Source: Clavibacter sp. VKM Ac-2873 (GTDB lineage Bacteria > Actinomycetota > Actinomycetes > Actinomycetales > Microbacteriaceae). Taken from it: a stretch of DNA of 64,000 nucleotides. The notes under the pieces are model-generated. The model made no database searches and had not been told where the DNA came from. It saw nothing but the letters and a program-made list of their open reading frames with translations. Below, one piece after another: positions 8,994-18,387 of the stretch. Both the position numbers and the translations under genes were made by a program. Within the stretch, counting starts at the first letter, position 1; each line of letters starts with the position of its first letter. Where the stretch lies: positions 496,001 through 560,000 of the forward strand of contig NZ_JADKRS010000001.1 in the NCBI RefSeq assembly GCF_015351075.1, written 5' to 3'.

Positions 8994-11560
8994 CGGACAT
9001 GACCGACACCACCCCCGCGCACGACCCCCAGGACGAGCTGCCCGGCGCCGACGTGATCGTGCCGCCTGCCGCCGATGCCGACCTCGAGCAGGGCGCCGAC
9101 GTCGTCGTGCCCGCGGCCGACGGGGACCCCGTCGACGAGGCACCCGCGTCGCCTTCCGATCCCATCCGCCTCCCCGAGGTCGCCGACCACGACCTGCGCG
9201 CCGTCGCCGATGGCGTCCACTCCGGACCGCACTCGGTCCTCGGCCAGCACCCCGTGGCGATCGACGGCGTCGGCGACGACCTCGTCGTCGTCCGCGCCCT
9301 GCGCCCGCTCGCGGAGGCCGTCTCGGTGGTCCTCTCCACGGGCGCCCGCGTCGCGCTCGCGCACGTGGGCCACGGCGTCTGGCAGGGCGCGCACGTGCTC
9401 GGCCTGCAGGACTACCAGGTCGAGGCGCGCTACTCCGACGGCGGCACCTGGACCAGCGACGACCCGTACCGCTTCCTCCCGACCGTGGGCGACCTCGACC
9501 TCCACCTGTTCGGCGAGGGCCGCCACGAGCGCCTCTGGGACGTCCTCGGCGCCCACCACCGCGAGCACTGGGGCGTCGCGCAGACGTACTGGGGCGTCTC
9601 CTTCTCCGTCTGGGCGCCGCACGCCCGGGCCGTGCGCGTCATCGGCGGCTTCAACGGCTGGGACGGCGTGCAGCACGCGATGCGCCGCCTCGACGGCAAC
9701 GGCGTCTGGGAGCTCTTCGTCCCGGGCGTCGAGCCCGGCGTCTCGTACAAGTTCGAGATCCTCACGCAGACGCGGCAGTGGATCGAGAAGGCCGACCCCA
9801 TGGCCCGCATGACCGAGGTCCCGCCCGCCACCGCGTCGCGCGTCGAGACGAGCGCCTACCAGTGGGACGACGCCGCCTGGCTCGAGGAGCGGGCCGCGCG
9901 CGACCCGCACGACTCCCCCATGAGCGTGTACGAGATGCACCTCGGGTCCTGGCGGCCCGGCCTCGGCTACCGCGAGGTCGCCGGCGAGCTGGTCGCCTAC
10001 CTCCAGGAGCTCGCGTACACGCACGTCGAGTTCCTGCCGCTGGCGGAGCACCCGTTCGGCGGCTCTTGGGGCTACCAGGTCTCCGGCTACTACGCGCCCA
10101 CCTCGCGCTTCGGATCGCCCGACGACCTCAAGTTCCTCATCGACGCGCTGCACCGGGCCGGCATCGGCGTCATCGTGGACTGGGTCCCCGCCCACTTCCC
10201 GAAGGACGCGTTCGCGCTCGCGCAGTTCGACGGCCAGCCGCTCTACGAGCACACGGATCCGCGCCGCGGCGAGCAGCAGGACTGGGGCACCCTCGTCTTC
10301 GACTTCGGCCACTCGCAGGTGCGCAACTTCCTCGTCGCCAACGCGCTGTACTGGTTCGAGGAGTTCCACATCGACGGCCTCCGGGTCGACGCCGTGGCCT
10401 CGATGCTCTACCTCGACTACTCCCGCGAGGAGGGCCAGTGGCTCCCCAACGTGCACGGCGGCCGCGAGAACCTCGAGGCGATCAGCTTCCTGCAGGAGGT
10501 CAACGCCACCGCGTACCGCACCCACCCCGGCATCGTGATGATCGCGGAGGAGTCCACGAGCTTCCCCGGCGTCACGCGCCCCACGAGCGACGGCGGGCTC
10601 GGCTTCGGGCTCAAGTGGAACATGGGCTGGATGCACGACACGCTCGACTACGCGGCCGAGGACCCGATGTACCGCTCCTACCACCACGGCCAGATCACCT
10701 TCTCGATGGTCTACGCGTACACCGAGAACTTCCTCCTCCCCATCAGCCACGACGAGGTCGTGCACGGCAAGGGCTCGCTCGTCGGCAAGATGCCCGGCGA
10801 CCATTGGCAGAAGCTCGCCAACGTCCGCGCATACCTCAGCTTCATGTGGTCCCACCCCGGCAAGCAGCTGCTGTTCATGGGCCAGGAGTTCGGGCAGCCG
10901 TCCGAGTGGAGCGAGGAGCGCGGGCTCGACTGGTGGATCCTCGACCAGCCCGTGCACCGCGCCCTGTTCGACCTCGTCGGGTCGCTCAACCGCACCTACG
11001 TGGACACGCCCGCGCTGTGGGCGCTCGACAACGACCCGGCCGGCTTCGAGTGGATCGACGCGGGCGACGCCGGGCGCAACGTGCTGGCGTTCCTCCGCCG
11101 CGACCGGGAGGGCCACCAGGTCGCCGTCGTGCACAACTTCTCCGGGGCGCCCATCCAGGGCTACCGGCTGGGGCTGCCGCAGGCGGGCGTCTGGGAGGAG
11201 ATCCTCAACACCGACGCCGAGCAGTTCGGCGGATCAGGCGTGGGCAACCTCGGCGCCGTGCACGCCGGCGACGAGGGCTGGCACGGCCGCCCGGCGTCGG
11301 CGGAGCTGACGCTGCCGCCGCTCGCGGGCCTCTGGCTGCGCCTCGAGCAGGATCCGGCCGACCTCCGCCCCGTCGAGGCGCCCGCGCACGCGGCCCCCGA
11401 CGCGGACGAGTCGCGCGCCGACGGCACGCCGTACGCCGGCGAGACCGCGACGCCCGTCCTGCCGCAGTCGCCCGATGCGCAGCCGCCCGTCGAGGCGCTG
11501 TCCGCGACGGACGACGCCCCCGGCGCGGACGACGGCACCCCGCGGGTGCCGACCGTCTGA
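8990..11560 (+). CDS. glgB: 1,4-alpha-glucan branching enzyme GlgB
   Basis: An 856-aa GH13_9 branching enzyme that creates alpha-1,6 links. The order is an acidic N-terminal tail, N1 and CBM48 domains ([21 protein letters not shown]), then the barrel with D467 in [10 protein letters not shown]520 in [10 protein letters not shown] and D588 in [15 protein letters not shown]-terminal Ala/Pro/Asp tail of about 70 residues follows the domain. The start ATG at 8990 overlaps the glgE stop by 4 nt; a second in-frame ATG at 8999 is possible. A 15-bp hairpin terminator lies just downstream. With GlgE it forms the synthetic half of the GlgE pathway. Confidence 0.94.
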   Translation: MTDMTDTTPAHDPQDELPGADVIVPPAADADLEQGADVVVPAADGDPVDEAPASPSDPIRLPEVADHDLRAVADGVHSGPHSVLGQHPVAIDGVGDDLVVVRALRPLAEAVSVVLSTGARVALAHVGHGVWQGAHVLGLQDYQVEARYSDGGTWTSDDPYRFLPTVGDLDLHLFGEGRHERLWDVLGAHHREHWGVAQTYWGVSFSVWAPHARAVRVIGGFNGWDGVQHAMRRLDGNGVWELFVPGVEPGVSYKFEILTQTRQWIEKADPMARMTEVPPATASRVETSAYQWDDAAWLEERAARDPHDSPMSVYEMHLGSWRPGLGYREVAGELVAYLQELAYTHVEFLPLAEHPFGGSWGYQVSGYYAPTSRFGSPDDLKFLIDALHRAGIGVIVDWVPAHFPKDAFALAQFDGQPLYEHTDPRRGEQQDWGTLVFDFGHSQVRNFLVANALYWFEEFHIDGLRVDAVASMLYLDYSREEGQWLPNVHGGRENLEAISFLQEVNATAYRTHPGIVMIAEESTSFPGVTRPTSDGGLGFGLKWNMGWMHDTLDYAAEDPMYRSYHHGQITFSMVYAYTENFLLPISHDEVVHGKGSLVGKMPGDHWQKLANVRAYLSFMWSHPGKQLLFMGQEFGQPSEWSEERGLDWWILDQPVHRALFDLVGSLNRTYVDTPALWALDNDPAGFEWIDAGDAGRNVLAFLRRDREGHQVAVVHNFSGAPIQGYRLGLPQAGVWEEILNTDAEQFGGSGVGNLGAVHAGDEGWHGRPASAELTLPPLAGLWLRLEQDPADLRPVEAPAHAAPDADESRADGTPYAGETATPVLPQSPDAQPPVEALSATDDAPGADDGTPRVPTV

Positions 11561-11575
11561 CCCGACCGCCCGCAC

Positions 11576-11615
11576 GACGACGGCGCCGCATCCCTCAGGG
11601 TGCGGCGCCGTCGTC
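11576..11615. terminator. Bidirectional intrinsic terminator after glgB
   Basis: A perfect 15-bp G+C-rich stem (11576-11590 with 11601-11615) with a 10-nt loop lies between the convergent glgB stop (11560) and the thioredoxin-like gene stop (11634). There is no clear T-run, as is usual in high-G+C actinobacteria. Confidence 0.75.
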
Positions 11616-11633
11616 ATGCGGGCGGGACGCGCG

Positions 11634-12629
11634 TCAGTACAGCAGGCGCGTGAGGCGGCGTCGGGCGACCCCGACGCGCGGGTCCTCGAGGCCGACGACC
11701 TCGAAGTGATCGAGCAGGCGCTGCCGGATGGCCTCGCGCCCCTCGGCGTCCGCGGACGGGAACAGCTCCAGGAGGCGCGTGAACGCGTCCTCGACGTGCC
11801 CGCCGGACAGGTCGAGGTCCGCGACGAGCAGCTGCGCGTCGACGTCCTCGGGTGCGGACGCGGCGGCGCCGCGGATCTCGTCCGCCGCCCTCCCGTCGAG
11901 GCGGTGCAGGAGGCTCACCTGGGCGAGGCCGGCGACCGCGAGGGCGTCACGCGGGTTCTGCGCGATGGCGGTGCGGTACTCGGCGGCGGCGGACGCGTAG
12001 TCGCCCTGCTCGATGAAGGCGTAGGCCTCGGCGTGGTGCGGCGGCAGCGGCTCCTCGACCGGGGCGGCGGGCTCCGGGGATCCCGCCGGGGCGACGGCCT
12101 GGCCGGTGACGCCGTTCTGCTGCGCCAGCTCCAGCACCTGCTGGAGGACATCGCGGACCTGGTCCTCGGGGATGACGCCCGCGAACAGGCCGACGGGACG
12201 CCCGCCGATGAGCGCCGCGACCGTCGGGACGGTCTGCGCCTGGAAGGCCTGCCCCAGCTGCGGGCTCTGGTCGACGTCGATGCGCACGAGCAGCACGCGG
12301 CCGCCCTGCTCCGTGACCACGCGCTCCAGCACGGGCGACAGATCGCGGCTCGAGGCGAGCCCCGTCGACACCAGCTCGACGATGACGGGCACCACGGAGG
12401 AGATGTCGAGGAACCGGGTGAACGACGCGTCGTCCGCCGCGAGCACGAGGCCGGGGACGTCGACCGTCTGCGGAGCGCCCGCGGCGTCCGCGGGGGCTCC
12501 GGGCGCTCCGGGCGCTCCGGCGGCAGCCGGCCCGCCCGCGGGTGCGGCAGGCGCCTGAGCCCGGTTCACGAGCGAGGAGAGGTCGACGGCGCCGCGGAGG
12601 CTGGCGGCGGAGGGGGGCACGTTCGTCAT
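11634..12629 (-). CDS. Thioredoxin-fold/TPR protein, CnoX (YbbN)-like
   Basis: A 331-aa protein. After an Ala/Pro/Gly-rich linker (to about residue 55), a thioredoxin-like domain contains VPVIVELVSTGLASSRDLSPVL and VDQSPQLGQAFQAQTVPTV. The usual WCxxC is replaced by STGLASS, so there are no redox cysteines. The C-terminal half is helical with TPR-like repeats (AYAFIEQGDYASAAAEYRTA, ALAVAGLAQVSLL), matching CnoX/YbbN-type co-chaperone architecture. A non-redox chaperone or adaptor role is inferred. Its ATG overlaps the stop of the upstream membrane-protein gene (ATGA), so the two are an operon. Confidence 0.8.
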   Translation of the reverse strand: MTNVPPSAASLRGAVDLSSLVNRAQAPAAPAGGPAAAGAPGAPGAPADAAGAPQTVDVPGLVLAADDASFTRFLDISSVVPVIVELVSTGLASSRDLSPVLERVVTEQGGRVLLVRIDVDQSPQLGQAFQAQTVPTVAALIGGRPVGLFAGVIPEDQVRDVLQQVLELAQQNGVTGQAVAPAGSPEPAAPVEEPLPPHHAEAYAFIEQGDYASAAAEYRTAIAQNPRDALAVAGLAQVSLLHRLDGRAADEIRGAAASAPEDVDAQLLVADLDLSGGHVEDAFTRLLELFPSADAEGREAIRQRLLDHFEVVGLEDPRVGVARRRLTRLLY

Positions 12630-14491
12630 GGGAGCTCCTTGGCCGAGGTGATGTGGGTGCTGGAGGCGTAGAGGCGGATCTTCTCGCCCGAGTTCACGGG
12701 CGGCACGTACATGAGCATCTGCGCCGTGCGGACGGTGTCGAAGCCCTTCGCCGAGTCCGTGAGCCCGGTGAGCGCCTGGACCTCCGGGTTCGCGTTGACC
12801 TTCGCGCCCTCGGCGGTCGGCTTCGCCACGATCCCGAGCTGGACGGTGACGCTCACGAGCGCCCCCGACTCGACCGTCGACATGGCGACGGGAGTGGCGG
12901 GGTCGGCGGTGGCCTGGAACTCGACCGTGCCCGTCTCGCCGATCGAGGTCGGGAAGTCGGCCTTGCGCTTCGCGTCCTGCGCCCGCACGCCGTCGTCGGT
13001 CGGGTCGAAGAGGTCGGCGTACTGGCTCGCGTCGCCGCTGTTGAGCACGTCCGCGTAGGCCGCGGAGAGCTGATCCGGCTGCACGGCGAGGAGCTTCACG
13101 TCCGGCGCGAGCCGCGCCGCGCCGATGGCGGCCGGCGCCACGTCCGGGAGCGCCGCCGTGGTGGAGATGGGCATGGCGTACCGGACGCGGTAGTTGTCGC
13201 GCGGGCTGTCCTGCACGAGCGTGAGGGAGAGCGTCGGCGCGTCCTGCGCGTCGGGGTCCTTGACGACCGCCGCGACGGTGCGCGGCCAGGTCAGCGTCGC
13301 CTGCGGGAGCGTCAGCTGGAGGTCGCCCGCGGGGATCGCGGGGAGGGCGGCGATGTCGGGCTTGGCCTTCCTGACCTGGTAGTCCGAGGTGCGCTCCTGC
13401 AGCGCCGGGCCGGCGAACCGGGGTGCCAGGGTGGCGGCGTCCAGGGACTGGTCCGCCGCGGACGCGACCTCGGACACGCGCGACAGGATCCGCGCGGCCT
13501 GGTCGTCGGTGACGACGGGCGGGTCCGCGTCCTCCGCCTCGCGGGCGGCGTCGAGCGACGACGTCGGGGTGGGCGTCGCGGTGGATCCCACGCCCGCGGC
13601 GAGGTCGGCCGGCGCGCCCTGCGCGGTGCAGCCGCTCAGCGCGAGCCCGGTGACGACGAGGACGGGCAGCGCGATGCGGCTCCGACGCCCGCGGCCGCGG
13701 GGCGCGACGGGCGCGGCCCCGGTGCCGGCGGTGAGGGCCGCGCGACGGGCGGCCGGGCCGATGCGCGGGATGCGCGGCCCGCCGCGCGGCGGCAGGTTGC
13801 GCCGCGGTCCGCGGCTACGACGCAGGTGACGGAGCGCCAGGAGGTAGAGGACGAGGCCGACCACGAGCAGCGCGATGCCCCCGACCACGAGCGGGACGAC
13901 CCAGGGCGACTCGCCCTCGGACGGCCAGGAGATCTCGACGTCCGCGGGGGCGGCGGCCTGGCCGTCGGTGGCGACGATGAGGCTCACGTCGTCCGGGAGC
14001 CGGGTGCTGAGCGACACCTCGCCCTGCCCGGTCTGCTCGGAGAGCCACAGGTCGGATCCGCGGGGATCCGTGACCGTGGGCGTCGCCGCGGCCGCGGTGC
14101 TCGACGCGTCGGAGCCCGAGGCCCCCGCGGTGGGGCTCGGCGACGGCGTGGGGGTCGTCGCGGTCGCATCGGGCTGCACGACCTGGCTCGTGAGGGCGCC
14201 CTGGTCGTCCATCGCCACGCGCGTGTAGGGGCTGCTGCCGACCCACGCCTCCACGTCGGTCGCGGGGCCGTAGGCCACGAAGACCTCGCCGTCGCCGCGG
14301 ACGACCGTGTCCTGCAGGCCGGGGTGCGCGTTGAGCGTCTTCCCGTCGACGATCGTGTAGGCGGCGCCGCCGGCGGAGGACGTGGCCGTGGTGATGCGGT
14401 CGGGTCCCGCCAGGAACGTGTGCTGGGCGATCCCCAGCCCGATCATGAGGGCCGCGACCACGAAGGTCGCGATCGCCAGGACGAATCGCAC
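12626..14491 (-). CDS. Conserved membrane protein with an internal lipobox-like segment
   Basis: A 621-aa protein I cannot assign to a function. The N-terminal hydrophobic segment (residues about 4-25, VLAIATFVVAALMIGLGIAQ) begins an exported Thr/Ser/Pro-rich domain. A second segment (WVVPLVVGGIALLVVGLVLY, around residue 210) leads to an Arg-rich cytoplasmic loop, then VLVVTGLALSGCTAQG, which looks exactly like a lipoprotein signal and lipobox, followed by a second large domain (about 330 aa). It thus resembles a membrane protein fused to a lipoprotein. The GTG at 14491 follows a GAGGAGAC ribosome-binding site. It is an operon with the CnoX-like gene. Homologues may carry a misleading glycosyltransferase label; I see no such motif. 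Confidence 0.7.
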   Translation of the reverse strand: MRFVLAIATFVVAALMIGLGIAQHTFLAGPDRITTATSSAGGAAYTIVDGKTLNAHPGLQDTVVRGDGEVFVAYGPATDVEAWVGSSPYTRVAMDDQGALTSQVVQPDATATTPTPSPSPTAGASGSDASSTAAAATPTVTDPRGSDLWLSEQTGQGEVSLSTRLPDDVSLIVATDGQAAAPADVEISWPSEGESPWVVPLVVGGIALLVVGLVLYLLALRHLRRSRGPRRNLPPRGGPRIPRIGPAARRAALTAGTGAAPVAPRGRGRRSRIALPVLVVTGLALSGCTAQGAPADLAAGVGSTATPTPTSSLDAAREAEDADPPVVTDDQAARILSRVSEVASAADQSLDAATLAPRFAGPALQERTSDYQVRKAKPDIAALPAIPAGDLQLTLPQATLTWPRTVAAVVKDPDAQDAPTLSLTLVQDSPRDNYRVRYAMPISTTAALPDVAPAAIGAARLAPDVKLLAVQPDQLSAAYADVLNSGDASQYADLFDPTDDGVRAQDAKRKADFPTSIGETGTVEFQATADPATPVAMSTVESGALVSVTVQLGIVAKPTAEGAKVNANPEVQALTGLTDSAKGFDTVRTAQMLMYVPPVNSGEKIRLYASSTHITSAKELP

Positions 14492-14630
14492 GGGTGTCTC
14501 CTCTCGTGTCGTCGCGGGAGGCGGCCTCATGAGCCGCGATCGGATGCGGATCGCGGCGGCCGACGAGCACGGGTGCTCTCGCGACGCTCCGCCGTGCTGC
14601 AGGCGGACCGGCGGCGGACGACGACATCGA

Positions 14631-14636
14631 AGGATA
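14631..14636 (-). promoter_or_regulatory. Possible -10 element for the 12626-14491 gene
   Basis: TATCCT on the minus strand gives a leader of about 130 nt. The leader contains a short GAGCAC/GTGCTC hairpin. The 283-bp divergent region 14492-14774 holds this and the plus-strand promoter for the coiled-coil gene. Confidence 0.4.
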
Positions 14637-14712
14637 CCGGACGACCCTGGGAGCGCCCGCCCCGGCGCCGCCGTCGCCGGGAGACGGACGCGGTCGCCGG
14701 CCCCCGACTCGG

Positions 14713-14718
14713 TAGGAT
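14713..14718 (+). promoter_or_regulatory. Possible -10 element for the coiled-coil DivIVA-like gene
   Basis: TAGGAT lies 56 nt before the GTG at 14775, leaving a leader with an AAGGAG ribosome-binding site. Confidence 0.4.
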
Positions 14719-14774
14719 CGGCTCCTGCTGCGCCCCGCCCGGCGTCCGCGAGCCGCCCGCGAAGGAGTCTCCCC

Positions 14775-16556
14775 GTGCCCCACGACGACACGCCGTTCAG
14801 CCCCGCGATGCGCGGCTACAACCGCGACGAGGTCGACCGGGCCGTCGCCGACCTGCGGCGCGAGCTCATCCGCTCGAACCAGCAGGGCGCGGAGCTCCGG
14901 GCCGAGGCCGAGCGCCTCCGCCGCAGCGAGCAGGAGCTGCGCGACGAGCTGGATGAGGTCGGCAGCCCCACGTTCGCCGGCCTCGGCAGCCGGCTCGAGG
15001 CCACCCTCCGCGTCGCCGAGGAGCAGTCGACGCGACTGGTCGCGCAGGCCGACGCGGACGCCGCCCGGCTCCGTCGCGCCACGCAGGAGGAGACGGACGC
15101 GCAGCGCGCCGAGGCCGAGGCGACCGCACGGCACCTCGTCGACTCGGCGCGGGCGCAGGCTGCGCAGATCCTCGACGCCGCGCGCCGGGAGGCGGACGAC
15201 CTGCACGAGCGGGCGGACGACCGCGCCGAGGGCCTCCGCAGCGACGCCGAGCGCGAGGCCGCCGCCCTCCTCCTCCGCACGCGCACCGAGGTCGCCGACC
15301 TCCGTGCCACCGCGGAGCGGGACACCGACGCCCAGCGCGCCGAGGCGGCCCGCGAGGTCGCCGAGCTGCGGGCGCGTGTCGACCGCGAGACCGACGAGGC
15401 CCGCCGCGACGCCGCCGACCTCGCCCGCGACACCGTCCTCGCCCGCGGCGCGCTCGAGCGGGAGCTCGCCGACGCGCGTGCCCGGCACGACGAGTCCGTC
15501 GCCGAGGAGCGCGCCGAGCTCGACCGCGACGTGCGGGAGACCGAGGAGCGCCTGCGGCTCGATGAGGAGACCCGCCGCATCGCCCTCGCCCAGCTCGACG
15601 AGCAGACCCGCGCGGACCTCGACCGCGAGATCGAGCAGGCGCGCACCGACTGGGACCGCGAGCTGCAGGCCTCGCGCGACGACTTCGACCGCCGGATCCA
15701 CGCGGAGCGCACGGCGTTCGACCGCGACGTCGAGGAGACCCGCGCCGCCCTCGAGCGCGAGATCGCCGAGACCCGGGAGGCGCTGGAGCTGGAGCTGGCG
15801 ACCGCGCGGGGCGACCTGGCCCGCGACGTCGACGAGGCCCGCACGGATCTCGCCCGCGACATCGCCCAGGGCACCGAGCGCCTGGAGCGCGAGACGCGCG
15901 CGACGCGCGCCCAGCTGGAGCTCGAGGCCGTCACCGCCCGCGCCGCCCTCGAGCGGGAGATCGCCGAGGCCGAGGCCCTCGAGGCCGACCGTCGGGAGGC
16001 CGAGCGGCTCCGCCTCGAGCGCGAGGCCGCGGAGACCCGGCGCGAGATCCAGGCCGAGGCCGACGAGGCCCGTCTGACGCTCAGCCGCGAGATCGAGCAG
16101 GGACATCTCGACCTCGACGCCGAGATCACCGCCCGCCGCGACCACGACGCCCGCGACGCCGCCGAACGCCAGCGCGAGGCCGCCGAGCGCACCGCCGCGT
16201 ACCTCGGCGAGGCGGAGGCGCGGCTGCAGGAGGTCACGGCGCTGCTCGCCTCCACGCGCGAGGAGGCCGAGGAGCTCGCGATCGAGAGCCGCGACTCCGC
16301 GCGGAAGGTGCGGGAGGACGCCGACCACGACGCGCGCGCCGCCATCGCCGACGCCGAGCGCCGCGCCCGCGAGACCGTGGCGGACGCGGAGCGCCGTGCG
16401 CGCGAGGCGGTCGCCGACGCGGAGGAGCGCCTCGACCGCATTAGGATCGAGCGCGAGGCGGTGGCCGCGTACCTCGAGAACGTCCGCGGCGTGCTGACCC
16501 AGGCGGACGACACCTCATCCTCCGACGACGACCCCGCACCGCGCGCTGAGCGCTGA
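14775..16556 (+). CDS. Large DivIVA-like coiled-coil protein
   Basis: A 593-aa protein. Residues about 8-30 (PAMRGYNRDEVDRAVADL) carry the GYx4VD signature of DivIVA-type N-termini. Almost all the rest is one uninterrupted, highly charged helix rich in Arg, Glu, Asp and Ala (for example AEREAAALLLRTRTEVADL), ending in an acidic tail. It should be an elongated coiled-coil scaffold, perhaps polar or cytoskeletal like Scy/FilP/Wag31 proteins; that role is inferred. The start is GTG 14775, preceded by AAGGAG. The AI-2E-type permease gene follows 22 nt downstream and may be co-transcribed. Confidence 0.78.
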   Translation: MPHDDTPFSPAMRGYNRDEVDRAVADLRRELIRSNQQGAELRAEAERLRRSEQELRDELDEVGSPTFAGLGSRLEATLRVAEEQSTRLVAQADADAARLRRATQEETDAQRAEAEATARHLVDSARAQAAQILDAARREADDLHERADDRAEGLRSDAEREAAALLLRTRTEVADLRATAERDTDAQRAEAAREVAELRARVDRETDEARRDAADLARDTVLARGALERELADARARHDESVAEERAELDRDVRETEERLRLDEETRRIALAQLDEQTRADLDREIEQARTDWDRELQASRDDFDRRIHAERTAFDRDVEETRAALEREIAETREALELELATARGDLARDVDEARTDLARDIAQGTERLERETRATRAQLELEAVTARAALEREIAEAEALEADRREAERLRLEREAAETRREIQAEADEARLTLSREIEQGHLDLDAEITARRDHDARDAAERQREAAERTAAYLGEAEARLQEVTALLASTREEAEELAIESRDSARKVREDADHDARAAIADAERRARETVADAERRAREAVADAEERLDRIRIEREAVAAYLENVRGVLTQADDTSSSDDDPAPRAER

Positions 16557-16578
16557 GCCGACTCGGAAGACCTGAGAC

Positions 16579-17637
16579 GTGAAGATCCAGAACCCCTACC
16601 GCCTCGGCCTCCTGGCCGGTCTCGGCGTGCTCACCGCCCTCGTCATCGGCGGCGCCCTCGTGTCGCTCGGCACCGTCCTCACCTACGTCGGCACGGCCAT
16701 CTTCCTGGCACTCGGCATCGACCCGCTCGTCACGTTCCTCGAGCGCAAGGGCGTGCCCCGCCCGGTCGCCATCCTCGTGATCTTCCTCGTGCTCCTCGGA
16801 AGCCTCGCCGGCGTGCTGCTGGCGGTCATCCCCGTCGTCGTGAACCAGGCGAGCGCGCTCGTCACGCAGATCGTGCAGTACGCGCAGAGCGTGAGCGGCG
16901 ACCAGTTCATCGAGAACCTGCAGTCGTTCGTGCCGCGCGAGGTATTCGACGTGCAGACCGGCGCCGACCAGCTCGTGCAGTACCTCTCCAACGCCTCGAA
17001 CGTCGCGACCATCACGGGCAACGTGCTCACGGTCGCCTTCACCATCGGGAACTTCCTCTTCGGCCTCGTGATCGTCGTGATCCTCACGATGTACTTCACG
17101 GCGTCGCTCAACTCGTTCAAGAGCGGCCTCTACAAGCTCGTGCCGGCCACGCGCCGCGCGCGCTTCGCCGACATCGCCGAGCAGATCACGCAGTCGGTCG
17201 GCCGCTACGTCATGGGCCAGGTGGGCCTGGCGCTCTGCAACGGCGTGCTCAGCTTCGTCTACCTCAGCATCGTCGGCGCGGCGCTGCCGGCGGTCTGGGC
17301 CTTCATCGCGTTCCTGTTCTCGCTGCTGCCGCTGGTGGGCACGATCACCGGCTCGACGCTCATCGTGCTCGGTCAGATCGTGCTGCTGCCGGAGTCGATG
17401 AACACGTGGATCGCCGTGGCCATCTACTACCTCGTCTACATGCAGATCGAGGCGTACGTGCTGAGCCCGAACATCATGAACCGGGCGGTCAAGGTGCCCG
17501 GCGTCGTGGTCGTCATCGCGGCGCTCACGGGCGGCACCCTGCTCGGCGTGCTCGGTGCCCTCATCGCGGTCCCGGTGGCCGCGGCGGTCCTGCTCATCAT
17601 CCGCCAGGTCGCGGTCCCGCTGCAGAACGAGCGCTGA
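16579..17637 (+). CDS. AI-2E family (PerM/YhhT) transporter
   Basis: A 352-aa integral membrane protein with about seven or eight hydrophobic segments, for example LLAGLGVLTALVIGGALVSL at the N-terminus and AILVIFLVLLGSLAGVLLAV. The central soluble-like loop and the C-terminal PLVGTITG, LSPNIMNRAVKVPG and GTLLGVLGALIAVP blocks are typical of the AI-2E transporter superfamily. Members export small molecules or act as Na+(Li+)/H+ antiporters; the substrate here is unknown. It starts with GTG at 16579 and is probably co-transcribed with the upstream coiled-coil gene. It is convergent with the hydrolase gene (15 bp apart). Confidence 0.88.
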   Translation: MKIQNPYRLGLLAGLGVLTALVIGGALVSLGTVLTYVGTAIFLALGIDPLVTFLERKGVPRPVAILVIFLVLLGSLAGVLLAVIPVVVNQASALVTQIVQYAQSVSGDQFIENLQSFVPREVFDVQTGADQLVQYLSNASNVATITGNVLTVAFTIGNFLFGLVIVVILTMYFTASLNSFKSGLYKLVPATRRARFADIAEQITQSVGRYVMGQVGLALCNGVLSFVYLSIVGAALPAVWAFIAFLFSLLPLVGTITGSTLIVLGQIVLLPESMNTWIAVAIYYLVYMQIEAYVLSPNIMNRAVKVPGVVVVIAALTGGTLLGVLGALIAVPVAAAVLLIIRQVAVPLQNER

Positions 17638-17652
17638 CCGCCTCGCGCGGGA

Positions 17653-18387
17653 TCAGCCGGCGGTCGGCCACTCGGTCGGCAGCGGCAGCGCGTCGGGCGC
17701 GACCGCGCGCACGATCTCGGTGAGCACGCGCGAGACCTGCGCCTCCCCCACCCACAGGTGCTTGGCGCCGTCGACGGCGATGAGCTCCGCATCGGGCACG
17801 GACGCGAAGCGCTCGCGCGCCTCGGCCGGCCGCAGGAAGTCGTCGTGCTCGGGCACGAGGATCACCAGGCGGCGCGCATCGCCGTGCCACGCGGCCACCT
17901 CGTCGGCCGTCGCGCGGTGCAGCGGCGGCGAGAGCAGGATCGCACCCTCGATCGGGTGCGACCGACCGTGCTTCAGCGCGATCTCCGTGCCGAAGGACCA
18001 GCCGACGATCCACGGCGCGGGCAGGCCGCGCGCGGCCACGAGGTCCATGGCGGCGGCGAGGTCCAGGCGCTCCGCGTCCCCGCCGTCGAAGGCGCCCTCG
18101 CTCGTCCCGCGGGCGGACGTCGTGCCGCGCGTGTTGAAGCGGAGGACCGCGAGGCCGGTCATGGCCGGCAGGCGGAGGGCGGCCTTGCGCAGCACGTGCG
18201 AGTCCATGAACCCGCCGGCCGTGGGCAGCGGGTGCAGCGTCACGAGCGTCGCGACGGGATCCCGATCGGCGGGCAGCGCGAGCTCCCCCACGAGCCGCAG
18301 GCCGTCGGCCGTCACGAGCTCGACGTCCTCGCGCTGGGCGGGCAGCTCCGTCGAGCTCGTGATGGGGCGGGGCGCGGTATCCGTCAT
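17653..18387 (-). CDS. Alpha/beta hydrolase
   Basis: A 244-aa alpha/beta-hydrolase fold protein. The nucleophile elbow is GWSFGTE (Ser), the oxyanion region is TLHPLPTAGG, and LVPEHDDFLRP and DGAKHLWVGE supply the likely acid and His. It resembles the dienelactone hydrolase-like family of small serine esterases or peptidases. It has no signal peptide, so it is cytoplasmic. Its start overlaps the upstream small-protein stop by 4 nt (ATGA), so the pair is translationally coupled. Confidence 0.83.
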   Translation of the reverse strand: MTDTAPRPITSSTELPAQREDVELVTADGLRLVGELALPADRDPVATLVTLHPLPTAGGFMDSHVLRKAALRLPAMTGLAVLRFNTRGTTSARGTSEGAFDGGDAERLDLAAAMDLVAARGLPAPWIVGWSFGTEIALKHGRSHPIEGAILLSPPLHRATADEVAAWHGDARRLVILVPEHDDFLRPAEARERFASVPDAELIAVDGAKHLWVGEAQVSRVLTEIVRAVAPDALPLPTEWPTAG

